Assembly (NCBI RefSeq): GCF_003352165.1
Contig: NZ_CP029176.1
Location: 434,001 to 498,000 of the forward strand
DNA length: 64,000 bases
Source: Acidibrevibacterium fodinaquatile
Lineage (GTDB): Bacteria > Pseudomonadota > Alphaproteobacteria > Acetobacterales > Acetobacteraceae
Reading direction: 5' to 3'
Under the pieces are notes generated by a model. That model saw nothing but the letters and a program-made list of their open reading frames with translations. It did no database searches and had not been told where the DNA came from. Position numbers and translations under genes: made by a program. Positions 31,268-39,112 of the stretch are shown here, in pieces; the stretch's first letter is position 1; each line of letters begins with the position of its first letter.

Positions 31268-32815
31268 TCACGGACCAGGAGCAGGATCATGAATAGATCC
31301 TGCTCTTCGGCGACGGCCGTGTTTCGGTCCCCACAATCGACGGCGGCGCCCAGGCTTCGCGCGGCGATGCTTGGTCAGCAGCTTCGAGGCAGCGTCCAGG
31401 TCAAGGTCGACGCCGAACATCTCTCTGGCCCGAACGGCGATCGCTTGCCGGTTCTGGCGAAGACGATCGCCAGCAATCCACTGGCCCATGGCTTCGGCCT
31501 GAACACCGGTGAGAGCGGGCTTGCCCGTCGGACGTTCCAATGCGGCCTCCAGGCCTCCGGCTGCGCCCCGATGGAGCCAGCGGTAAACGCTGCGTGGTTC
31601 GACGCCAACGAGCGTAGCAACGGCTTCGACCAGAGCGCCGTCCTTCAGTTCCGCCAAGGCCCTGAGCCGCTGACGCCGATGCTTGTAGCGATCCTGCATG
31701 GATTGTTCACGCAGGTGCGAGGCGCTGAGGCTATCCAGCCACGGTTTCCACGCGCGCTGGCCCTCCGGCCGTTTGGTGCTCGCCGCTGCGAGTATGACCC
31801 GCAGCCGGTCTTTCACGATGGCCTCGAAGTCCGTGAAGGGAGCGAGCAGCCCTTCGAGGCGCGGCGTCAGCAGTGTAGCGATGGTTCTCGGCAGGCGCTG
31901 GCCGAGATCGCCCAGCAACCAGGCCAGAAACAACAACCCGCCGTAGTTCTCCTTCCACGGGATGCGCTGCCACTCACGCTCGGTCATTCCGAGATCGCGG
32001 CAGATGCCGGCGAACAGACGATCACGTCGTCTCGGCGCGAGATAGTCACGTTGCTTCTTCGCGCGACGCGTCCAGAGCATCGCGAGGAGCACGTCGGCGA
32101 GCGCCATGGTCGTTGGCCAGTTGAGCGCGCCGATGCCGGGGAGGATAGTCGTTCCGCTTCGCTTGCCTGCGGCGAGAGCCGCTTGCAAATCGAGAACGGC
32201 GGGATGCGCCGGAAGACTCTCCGCGTGAGTCAGCGGAGCTGCGCAGCGCCTGCAAAGAAAATCGATCGGCTCCAAACCGGTCAGGCCGCGCAACCGCAGC
32301 GCCTTGCCGCAGAAGGGGCACCTTCCGCTGAGCGCCGTCTCGTGACGAGGGCACGCGCCCGCCCAGCCGAGCGTCCAGATCAACTGGAGATGCGGGCGCG
32401 GCGCTTCGGCGAGGCACTCTGTACAGACGTCGATCCGGCCGAGACGAACCTTACCATTCTCACGAACGGTCCACCGGTTCGCGGCAAATCGATCCGCTTC
32501 CTCATCGTTCGGCGTGGCGGCCCAATCGCACAACGTCATCTCGACGAGACGCGTCGCATCGACGCCAGTCCGGCTTTCGATCCGCTTCAACGCCGGGGGA
32601 TCGGGGCGACGCCACCATTCACGGTCCCGCCGAACATCGACGCCGAATGCATCGCGGCAAAGAACGCGCGGCGTCATGCCGAGAACGGTGGAAAGCGCCG
32701 CCACCCAGGAGATCAGAGCCTCGCCGTCGACCGGAGCAACATGCCTCGGCAAGCCGGCGCGACCGTGAAAAGGCGCCGGCCACGGCGCCACCTCGAACAA
32801 ATCAGACCGCAACAC
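31268..32815 (-). CDS. tniQ: TniQ family target-selection protein
   Basis: 515 aa. N-terminal TniQ domain: PWPAPFHGRAGLPRHVAPVDGEALISWVAALS, then two zinc-ribbon-like clusters CTECLAEAPRPHLQLIWTLGWAGACPRHETAL and CPFCGKAL / CRRCAAPL. The C-terminus has a helix-turn-helix (LVEAVATLVGVEPRSVYRWLHRGA), fitting a TnsD-like DNA-binding target selector rather than the short TniQ of CRISPR-associated transposons. The start overlaps tniB by 14 nt. It should recruit TniB to the target site. The 3' end overlaps a perfect hairpin. Confidence 0.85.
   Translation of the reverse strand: MLRSDLFEVAPWPAPFHGRAGLPRHVAPVDGEALISWVAALSTVLGMTPRVLCRDAFGVDVRRDREWWRRPDPPALKRIESRTGVDATRLVEMTLCDWAATPNDEEADRFAANRWTVRENGKVRLGRIDVCTECLAEAPRPHLQLIWTLGWAGACPRHETALSGRCPFCGKALRLRGLTGLEPIDFLCRRCAAPLTHAESLPAHPAVLDLQAALAAGKRSGTTILPGIGALNWPTTMALADVLLAMLWTRRAKKQRDYLAPRRRDRLFAGICRDLGMTEREWQRIPWKENYGGLLFLAWLLGDLGQRLPRTIATLLTPRLEGLLAPFTDFEAIVKDRLRVILAAASTKRPEGQRAWKPWLDSLSASHLREQSMQDRYKHRRQRLRALAELKDGALVEAVATLVGVEPRSVYRWLHRGAAGGLEAALERPTGKPALTGVQAEAMGQWIAGDRLRQNRQAIAVRAREMFGVDLDLDAASKLLTKHRRAKPGRRRRLWGPKHGRRRRAGSIHDPAPGP
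31279..31305. repeat. Perfect hairpin over the tniQ 3' end
   Basis: GAGCAGGATC (31279-31288), loop ATGAATA, GATCCTGCTC (31296-31305). It codes for the last TniQ residues and lies 8 nt from its stop. It could terminate tniQ transcription or belong to the transposon end. Confidence 0.6.
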
Positions 32816-33704
32816 GACGACGCTCGGAGGGACGGATGAAGCCTGTATCCTCGATCACGCGCGCAGAGATCGTCTCCGCGCCCGTATCCACCGCCCGAAC
32901 CGCGGCACGGATGACGACCGCGATCATCTCGCCGAGCACGCCTTCGGATGCCGAGAGGATGCGGGCGCCAAGCGCGGTATCGGCGAGATGCGACGGCTTG
33001 CGCAGCGGGAGCACGGCCTCGAGCGTGCTCAGCAGCCGGCGATACTCGTCGTCATCGCTCCACAGCGGTAGAGGGTGCGGCTCGAAGCGGTTGACGAGTT
33101 GGTCGTCGCTGCGGATCGCGCGCAGCGCCTCGGCCGTGCCGACGCCGACCAGCGGGATCTGGAGCTCGTTGCCGAGCCAGCGCAGCAGATTGAGCAACCG
33201 GCGCTGCTGCATCGCCGAACCCGACAGCACGTTGTGCAACTCGTCGATCACCAGCATCCGCGTTCCCGTCGAGCGCATGACGCAGACCACCGTGTCCTGC
33301 TTGGTCGCGATTCGATCGCGCGGGCTGAACGGCATTCCCAGCGCATCGAGAATCGCCCCGAAGAACCGGCCTTCGTCCGGGCCAGGCGGCATCTGCACCT
33401 TCACGACGGGAAAAAGCGCAATGCCGTCACCGCTCTCGCCGGCGGTGGTCCCCGGGTGCGCCCGCCGGAACTTCTCGACGATCATCGTCTTGCCGTTGTT
33501 TGTCGGACCGACCAGCAACAGGTTCGGCATCCGCGTCCGCTTCGGGAAGCTCAGCAGGTCCTCCAGCGCCGCCAGGACGGCTTCCGCCCGTGCATAGCCG
33601 ATCCAACGATCTGTGCGGATGCGTCGTATGCGCGACGGGGCGTCTTCGTCAGCGAAGCGCCGGACCGAGGGATGCAGGTGCGCATAGTCGTCGCTCATTC
33701 CCAT
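32802..33704 (-). CDS. tniB: TniB/TnsC-like AAA+ ATPase
   Basis: 300 aa AAA+ ATPase of the TniB family: Walker A LLVGPTNNGKTMIV, Walker B RMLVIDELHNVL, sensor GNELQIPLVGVGT, and the C-terminal lid LSTLEAVLPLRKPS. TniB-type ATPases polymerise on target DNA and pass the site chosen by TniQ to the TniA transposase. Overlaps tniA by 10 nt and tniQ by 14 nt, so the four genes form one translationally coupled unit. Confidence 0.88.
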   Translation of the reverse strand: MGMSDDYAHLHPSVRRFADEDAPSRIRRIRTDRWIGYARAEAVLAALEDLLSFPKRTRMPNLLLVGPTNNGKTMIVEKFRRAHPGTTAGESGDGIALFPVVKVQMPPGPDEGRFFGAILDALGMPFSPRDRIATKQDTVVCVMRSTGTRMLVIDELHNVLSGSAMQQRRLLNLLRWLGNELQIPLVGVGTAEALRAIRSDDQLVNRFEPHPLPLWSDDDEYRRLLSTLEAVLPLRKPSHLADTALGARILSASEGVLGEMIAVVIRAAVRAVDTGAETISARVIEDTGFIRPSERRRVAV

Positions 33705-35365
33705 TCCTCGACCGGGAACATCCGTTCGTGCGGCGCCAGGCCCTCGTTGATCTGCCGAAACCGATCGGCTTCATCATGCTCGATCGGAAGCAGATCAGAG
33801 CGGCCTTCGACAACGGCGTGCGGACGCCGCTCGCGCTGGCGCCGCGCCGTTTTGCTGGCGCGAACGGCGCCGTCAGCGATCATCCGCATGGCCTCGATGG
33901 TGCGGAAGATAGCTTCCTCGTCGACCAGCGAGCGGCCGTTCTCGTGCAGCCGCTTCAGCGCCAGACGGTGCTCCCACAGGCTGATCGGCGGGCGCCGCAG
34001 ATCGCGGTAGCTGAGGTCGTAATACACTCCGTCGGGACCGAGCAGATAGATCCGGCTGAGGTCACGCGGGTCGTAGCGGACGATCATCGGCTCTGGATGG
34101 CCGATCCAGGTGCTCAGCACATCCGCCCAATAAGCGATCGAGTGCAGCGCCACGCCATCCCGGCGAATCCTGCGACGCGCAATCGGCAGGAAATCGATCA
34201 GGAAGCGGCGTGGATCGGCCACAGCAGTCGGCTCGCCGCGCCCCAACGTCGTGTCGTCCCCGGAAACGCCTCGCTTCCAGGCAGCCAACGGCGTGATGCC
34301 GAGGCTGCGATGCAGATCACGATGATAGACGCCTGCGATCGCGTGACCGAGCCAGCGCTCCACCTCGTCGAGCGTCATCGCAGCCGTCTTCTCCGGGTCC
34401 AAATCGCCTTTTTCCCGCACGTCGGAGAAGGTGGTTCCCGGCAGCAGATGGACTTTGCCCATCATCGTGCCGATCAGTCGCTCGATGTGGCCGCCATAGT
34501 GAGGCGTGCGCACAGGCCGGTAGTCGATGGCGATCCCATACTGTTCGCAGCCGCGCTTCAGCGCCTCGGACCGGAACTCCTTGGCGTTGTCCAGATGCAG
34601 GCGTTCGGGGATGCCACGCACCGGCCAATCTGCGTCGATGCGTCGCTCGGCCAGCCAGCTCTCCTTGGAAAGCGCAGCATGGCTCAGGCACAACGCGACC
34701 GACGTTGCGGATGGCGGCGCCAACGACAAATGGAAACCGGCGACGCAACGCGTGCAGACGTCGATCGCCAGCGTCAACCAGGGCCGCTGGATCGGCGCCC
34801 GCGTCTCGCTGTCGACCACGATCACGTCGACCAGCGTATGGTCGATCTGGATCAGCGACAGAGGCCAGTGGGCTTCCAGCGATCCGACCGCCGGGAAATA
34901 GCGCTCGCGTGCCGCCTTGCGGCCCTCGCGCTTCGCGACGACCTCGCGAGCGGGACGCGCCTGCACCCGGGCCGTGATCGCCTTGCGGCTCGGAACCCGC
35001 AGACCTTCCGCAACGCAGCGGCGTTGGACTTCCTCGACCAGATGAACGATCCGAGGTCGCTGGCGCGTCAGATAGACCGAGTCGATGACCTCACGGATCA
35101 CCGCGTCCACCGCTTCATCGAGCAAAGAGATGCCGCGTTCGGGACCACGACGACGTGGCAGCAGGCCGGTAAGGCGTGCATCGGTGAGATAGCGCCGCAG
35201 CAGGGCATACGCGTGGGTTGGCCCACAACCGAGCTCCTCGGCGGCCGCCACCACGTCGCTTCGCGTACGTACCGGATTCTCCGCCAGCCGCCGGATCACC
35301 GGGAGACAGCGCCGCGCTTCATCCCATGCCGCGGCGTCAATCATCGAGAGATCGGGCGTGCTCAT
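33695..35365 (-). CDS. tniA: TniA/TnsB-like DDE transposase
   Basis: 556 aa Mu/TnsB-type integrase. N-terminal helical DNA-binding region, then an RNase H core with Asp in LIQIDHTLVDVIVVD, Asp in ERLHLDNAKEF and Glu in YGGHIERLIGTMMG, followed by the Mu-transposase C-terminal beta barrel (ISLWEHRLALKRLHENG). It cuts and joins the 3' ends of the element. With TnsA present, cut-and-paste is expected instead of cointegrate formation. Size and motifs are intact. Confidence 0.88.
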   Translation of the reverse strand: MSTPDLSMIDAAAWDEARRCLPVIRRLAENPVRTRSDVVAAAEELGCGPTHAYALLRRYLTDARLTGLLPRRRGPERGISLLDEAVDAVIREVIDSVYLTRQRPRIVHLVEEVQRRCVAEGLRVPSRKAITARVQARPAREVVAKREGRKAARERYFPAVGSLEAHWPLSLIQIDHTLVDVIVVDSETRAPIQRPWLTLAIDVCTRCVAGFHLSLAPPSATSVALCLSHAALSKESWLAERRIDADWPVRGIPERLHLDNAKEFRSEALKRGCEQYGIAIDYRPVRTPHYGGHIERLIGTMMGKVHLLPGTTFSDVREKGDLDPEKTAAMTLDEVERWLGHAIAGVYHRDLHRSLGITPLAAWKRGVSGDDTTLGRGEPTAVADPRRFLIDFLPIARRRIRRDGVALHSIAYWADVLSTWIGHPEPMIVRYDPRDLSRIYLLGPDGVYYDLSYRDLRRPPISLWEHRLALKRLHENGRSLVDEEAIFRTIEAMRMIADGAVRASKTARRQRERRPHAVVEGRSDLLPIEHDEADRFRQINEGLAPHERMFPVEEWE

Positions 35366-35985
35366 GGCGCTGTCACCCGCGTCTCGGCCGTGATCGGCAC
35401 GGTGAGATCGACGGCGAGCGCTCCGCGCGCGATCAGCCGCCAGAGCAAGGCGAGGCCGGCCTCGCGCGCGGCCGGTAAATCATCCACCAGATCGCCGAAA
35501 CTCACGGTATTGGCGCGCGCACGGGCGACGGCTCGTTCCGCCAGCACCGTGTCGATCGGCGCGCTCCTGAGCGGCAGTAGCCGCTTCGCGACGTCGAGCC
35601 GCGGTCCGCGGATGCCGCGCTCGGTCGCGATCCTGAAGCGGGCGCCATTGCTATGCGCCCAATGCCGCGCAGCAGCAAAAGCCGGCCGGAAGCCACGCCA
35701 GCCCTCGCGCAAGTCCACACGGTATTTGATCTCGACGATCTCGCAGCGGCCGTCGCTCCAGTCGACGCGAAAGTCCGGCGTATATCGCCGTTGGCGGCCC
35801 TCATGCTCGAACCGGATCGTCACCGGCTGGGCTGTCACCACGGCGCCGGCATCCATGAAGCTCACGAGCGTTACGAAGTCACGCTCCAGCGCGCTTTCAT
35901 GCTCCACCGTCCCAGTTGCCAGTGTCTGGAACCCGGTCACATGCGACCGATGGCTGAGAGGAATTTGCCGCAAATCGCTCTCCAT
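35362..35985 (-). CDS. tnsA: TnsA-like endonuclease
   Basis: 207 aa from ATG 35985. PD-(D/E)xK nuclease of the TnsA type: Glu in VEHESALERDFVTLV, Asp in YTPDFRVDW and the EIK motif in IVEIKYRVDL; C-terminal helical domain with ERAVARARANTVSFGDLVDDL. TnsA makes the 5' strand cuts that let Tn7-like elements excise cleanly. A longer frame starts at 36081, but homology begins at MESDLRQIPLSHRSH. Overlaps tniA by 4 nt. Confidence 0.85.
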   Translation of the reverse strand: MESDLRQIPLSHRSHVTGFQTLATGTVEHESALERDFVTLVSFMDAGAVVTAQPVTIRFEHEGRQRRYTPDFRVDWSDGRCEIVEIKYRVDLREGWRGFRPAFAAARHWAHSNGARFRIATERGIRGPRLDVAKRLLPLRSAPIDTVLAERAVARARANTVSFGDLVDDLPAAREAGLALLWRLIARGALAVDLTVPITAETRVTAP

Positions 35986-36151
35986 TTGCGGGACGATTCG
36001 GTACGTAAACCTAGCACATTTTGGGGTCAGTTCACAAACATGGAACCGTGTCAATGCACGCAAACCATTATGCGGATTCATATTCGCCTACTCGTCGATT
36101 CACGAAACCTCGAACACCAACAGATCGGTGGAAAACCGACAGGAGCGCCCG

Positions 36152-36790
36152 ATGATCGTGGCGCTCCTCAACCAGAAGGGCGGTGTCGGCAAGACGACGC
36201 TCGCCCTGCATCTCGCCGGCGAATGGGCCCGGAAAGGGAAAAGAGTCACCCTGATCGACGCCGATCCGCAAGGCTCGGCACTCGACTGGTCGGAGCAGCG
36301 GGCAAGGGAAGGGCTGCCGAGGCTGTTCGGCGTCATCGGCCTGGCGCGCGACACCCTGCACCGCGAAGCCCCCGAGTTGGCCCGTGATGCCGATCACGTC
36401 GTGATCGACGGGCCGCCGCGCGTCGCCGGCCTGATGCGCTCGGCGCTGCTCGCTGCCGACGTCGTGCTGGTCCCCGCCCAGCCATCGCCGTTCGATGGCT
36501 GGGCATCGGGCGAGATGCTGAAGCTGATCGCGGAGGCGCGCATCTTCCGGCCGCAGATCATCGCCCGCTTCGTGCTGAACCGCTGCGCCGCCCGCACCAT
36601 CATCGCCCGCGAGACCGCCGAGGCGCTCGCCGAGCACGATCCGCCGGTGCTCGCGGCCAGGATCGGCCAGCGTGTCGTTTTCGCCGACGCCGCGCAGTCC
36701 GGCCGTCTCGTCTTCGACATCGACGAGACCAGTCCGGCCGCGCGCGAGATCACCGCTCTTGCCGACGAAATCGGGAGCCTCGTTCGATGA
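36152..36790 (+). CDS. parA: ParA family partition ATPase
   Basis: 212 aa. Deviant Walker A LLNQKGGVGKTTLALHLAG, Walker A' LIDADPQGSALDW, Walker B-like VVIDGPPR, as in short ParA/MinD-type plasmid partition proteins. No N-terminal DNA-binding domain. AGGAG lies 7 nt before ATG 36152. It begins the transfer-gene run (parA to relaxase), where successive genes overlap by 4 nt. Expected to help segregate the excised ICE. Confidence 0.92.
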   Translation: MIVALLNQKGGVGKTTLALHLAGEWARKGKRVTLIDADPQGSALDWSEQRAREGLPRLFGVIGLARDTLHREAPELARDADHVVIDGPPRVAGLMRSALLAADVVLVPAQPSPFDGWASGEMLKLIAEARIFRPQIIARFVLNRCAARTIIARETAEALAEHDPPVLAARIGQRVVFADAAQSGRLVFDIDETSPAAREITALADEIGSLVR

Positions 36791-37041
36791 CCGCGCGCGC
36801 ACCCAGGCGCGGCTTCGCCTCCCGTCCCGGCGACGCCGACAGCTGGGTGAAGGCGCCCGACGTGACCGCAGCGCGCGACCCGGATGCGCAATCCTATGCG
36901 GCCCGACTGACGATCGATGTCACGCCCGAGCTGCGAGGCCGGATCAAGGTCAGCGCTTTCCGGCGCGGCGTGACGGTCGCCGACATGCTGCGCGCCCTGC
37001 TGCTGCGCGAGTTCCCCGAGGACGGGGGAGGCGCGGCATGA
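36787..37041 (+). CDS. Small RHH-like protein after parA
   Basis: 84 aa. The C-terminal half, YAARLTIDVTPELRGRIKVSAFRRGVTVADMLRALLLREF, has the strand-helix-helix pattern of ribbon-helix-helix DNA-binding proteins; the N-terminus is basic and disordered. Position after parA (ATGA overlap) fits a centromere-binding partner of ParA, but that is inference. It overlaps the next gene by 4 nt. Confidence 0.7.
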   Translation: MTARAPRRGFASRPGDADSWVKAPDVTAARDPDAQSYAARLTIDVTPELRGRIKVSAFRRGVTVADMLRALLLREFPEDGGGAA

Positions 37042-37514
37042 GCCCGTCGCCTGACGCGTTCACCCATGTCGAACTGACCTGGATCGAAAAGCGCATCGAG
37101 CACTGGATCCGGTTCGGCCACGACGTCAGCGAGAAGATTCTCGATCGCCGCCGCCGCGTCCTCAGCTTCGCGCCCGACAGCGTCATCGCCTATATCCGCT
37201 GGGCCTCGAACGACTTCGGCACCGTCGTCTCACGCATCGACATTCTGCGCGCCGTCCATCCCGGCGAGGCGTTCTCGACCGTGCCCTTCGTGCGGCCCGG
37301 CGGCGAGATTCTCTTGCGCCTCTCCGGCTGGCCGAAGGTCGAGCGCGTGTTGCGGGCGATCGACGCCGTCGAAGCGCTCGGCATCGATCCAACCGACGCC
37401 GCTCCCGATCATTGGCGGCATGTCCACAACCGCCTGATCGCCGGCTACGAGCCACGGCCGTACGCGCGCGATCAACATTCCGCATGGCTCAAGCGTCGGA
37501 GGATCGCGTCATGA
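37038..37514 (+). CDS. DUF2840 family protein
   Basis: 158 aa, DUF2840: THVELTWIEKRIEHWIRFGHDVSEKILDRRRRVLSFAPDSVIAYIRWASNDFGTVVSRIDILRA, then GEILLRLSGWPKVERVLRAIDAVEALGIDP. Soluble, arginine-rich. DUF2840 genes lie between parA and traF in this ICE class and on related plasmids; function not established. Overlaps both neighbours by 4 nt, so the order is a true operon. Confidence 0.85.
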   Translation: MSPSPDAFTHVELTWIEKRIEHWIRFGHDVSEKILDRRRRVLSFAPDSVIAYIRWASNDFGTVVSRIDILRAVHPGEAFSTVPFVRPGGEILLRLSGWPKVERVLRAIDAVEALGIDPTDAAPDHWRHVHNRLIAGYEPRPYARDQHSAWLKRRRIAS

Positions 37515-38023
37515 CGCGTTTCGGAGCAGTTATGGTGACCTATTTCGCGACGATGGCGATCGGCGTTTCCGCCTTCGTTCATCCGGCGCCGAAGCTGATC
37601 TGGAACGCCAGCGCCAGCGTGCCGATCGGGCTGTATCGCGTGCGACCGGTCGGCGACCTGCACGTCACCGAGTTGGTCGTGGTGCGCCCGCCGCCGCCGC
37701 TGGCGAACTTCCTCGACGAGCGTGGCTATCTGCCCAAGAGCGTGCCCCTCCTGAAGCGAATCCAGGCACTCCCCGGACAAACCGTCTGCCGTGCGGGCCG
37801 CACCATCACCGTCGATGCCACCGTCATGGGCAAGGCGCTCGAACGCGATCGCCGAGGTCGCCCCCTTCCTGTCTGGCAGGGCTGCCGTCTCATCGCCGAG
37901 GGCCAAGTCTTCCTCATGAATCGGCAGTCCGAGGACTCCCTCGACGGTCGGTATTTCGGGCCGTTGCCGGCGACAACCATCGTCGGCGAAGCGGCGCCCC
38001 TCTGGACCGACGAGGAGCAATGA
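37511..38023 (+). CDS. traF: TraF-type S26 signal peptidase
   Basis: 170 aa. One N-terminal membrane helix (VMVTYFATMAIGVSAFV), then the S26 catalytic Ser in WNASASVPIGLYRV and Lys in LLKRIQALPGQTVC, and the box NRQSEDSLDGRYFGPL. TraF proteases of the IncP type mature the TrbC pilin and circularise it. It acts at the periplasmic face of the inner membrane. Overlaps DUF2840 upstream and the lytic transglycosylase downstream by 4 nt each. Confidence 0.88.
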   Translation: MTRFGAVMVTYFATMAIGVSAFVHPAPKLIWNASASVPIGLYRVRPVGDLHVTELVVVRPPPPLANFLDERGYLPKSVPLLKRIQALPGQTVCRAGRTITVDATVMGKALERDRRGRPLPVWQGCRLIAEGQVFLMNRQSEDSLDGRYFGPLPATTIVGEAAPLWTDEEQ

Positions 38024-38865
38024 CCGTGTCTCAGTCCTGCCCGCACACAGCCCTTCAGCGCCAACCATCCCGCCCGGTCTCTTCCTCCTTCCCGGCCATA
38101 CCGCCCGTCGTCGAGCGCCGCTCGATGACCAGGCGTGCGCGTGGATGGCGGCGGCTCCTTTGCGGCTCGATCGCGATCACGCTGTTGGTCGGCGGTGGCG
38201 TTGCCTGCGCCGAACCGATCGCCGCGAAGCCTCCGAGCGTCGCCGCGACGACCGATCACTTTGCGGTCTTTGTGGCCGAAGCCTCGCAGCGCTTCGGCAT
38301 TCCGGCGTCCTGGATACGCGCCGTGATGCGGGTCGAAAGCCTCGGCGACGTGCGGGCTCTGTCGCCCAAAGGCGCCATGGGTTTGATGCAGATCATGCCG
38401 GCGACATGGGCCGGCCTGCGTCTTCGCTATGGCCTCGGCACTGACCCATACAATGCGCACGACAACATCTTCGCCGGCGCGGCGTATCTGCGGGAGCTGC
38501 ATGATCGCTACGGTGCGCCTGGTTTCCTTGCAGCCTACAACGCCGGCCCGGCACGCTATGAGGATCATCTGGCGACAGGCCGAACGCTGCCCGCCGAGAC
38601 GCGCGCCTACGTCGCTGTTCTCGCCCCGCTGATCGGCGGAGGTTCGGTCGATGATGCGTTGGTTGTCGCCGTTGTGGCGCGCTCCTGGACGCAAGCGCCG
38701 CTGTTCGCGTCGCATACGGCGAACAGCCCGGCGCGCCCCCAACTATCGTCCGCCCCGCAATCGGAACAGTTGTCGATCAACGAAACAGCGGAGGATTGGA
38801 CCGCGCTCGCCCCGCAATCGGACGGTCTGTTCGTCAGGACGTCGGGGCGGAATCCACGGCCATGA
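38020..38865 (+). CDS. Lytic transglycosylase (VirB1-like)
   Basis: 281 aa. A signal-anchor or signal peptide starts at the internal Met of RRSMTRRARGWRRLLCGSIAITLLVGGGVACAEP. The SLT domain has the catalytic Glu in IRAVMRVESLGDVRALSPKGAMGLMQIMPATWAGL and the AYNAGPARYEDHL motif. It opens peptidoglycan for the conjugation channel. The first ATG (38020) overlaps traF; ATG 38125 would give the signal peptide directly. The C-terminal 70 aa are low-complexity. Confidence 0.88.
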   Translation: MTVSQSCPHTALQRQPSRPVSSSFPAIPPVVERRSMTRRARGWRRLLCGSIAITLLVGGGVACAEPIAAKPPSVAATTDHFAVFVAEASQRFGIPASWIRAVMRVESLGDVRALSPKGAMGLMQIMPATWAGLRLRYGLGTDPYNAHDNIFAGAAYLRELHDRYGAPGFLAAYNAGPARYEDHLATGRTLPAETRAYVAVLAPLIGGGSVDDALVVAVVARSWTQAPLFASHTANSPARPQLSSAPQSEQLSINETAEDWTALAPQSDGLFVRTSGRNPRP

Positions 38866-39112
38866 GCGAGATCTGGCTTCATCGTGGTCTGGCGGGCTTT
38901 GGCGCATTTTTGTGTGTCAGACTGGGGGTGCGGAGAAACACGACCAACGGACGGCAAGGGAAAAGGCTGGCCCTCCGGGCGGCGCAAGTGGTTGGTTGGA
39001 TTGAGGAATTTGAGCACTCGACCACGCTGCCCTGCTGGCGCTCAAGGAATTTTCGTCAAGGATTTCAATATCCCGAGCGCCGTCTCCGCCCATTCCTGCC
39101 CGCCTTGCGGCC
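38866..39112 (+). other. Intergenic region before relaxase, candidate oriT
   Basis: 247 bp with no convincing gene. It lies directly upstream of the relaxase gene, the usual place of oriT in this ICE class. A small inverted repeat GCCC-TCC-GGGC is seen near 38971-38981. A nic sequence cannot be assigned by eye. Confidence 0.35.

Larger units (their letters stand above)
31198..36116 (-). mobile_element. Tn7-like module TnsA-TniA-TniB-TniQ (ends approximate)
   Basis: Four overlapping minus-strand genes in Tn7/Tn5053 order lie between repA and parA. Candidate ends: TGT at 31198 with CGAGGTTTCGCGAACCG (31208-31224), and ACA at 36116 with the inverted CGAGGTTTCGTGAATCG (36096-36112), 15 of 17 identical. 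No 5-bp target duplication was found at these ends, so the borders are tentative. No cargo genes and no CRISPR or Cas component are inside. Confidence 0.6.

Noticed and set aside
31268-36081. CRISPR-associated transposon (CAST)
   Set aside because: TniQ is long and has its own helix-turn-helix; no Cas genes or array were seen in or near the module.
33500-36150. Plus-strand frame of 1,096 aa reaching into parA
   Set aside because: Antisense of tniB, tniA and tnsA. Only the part from 36152 is the real ParA, with its own Shine-Dalgarno.
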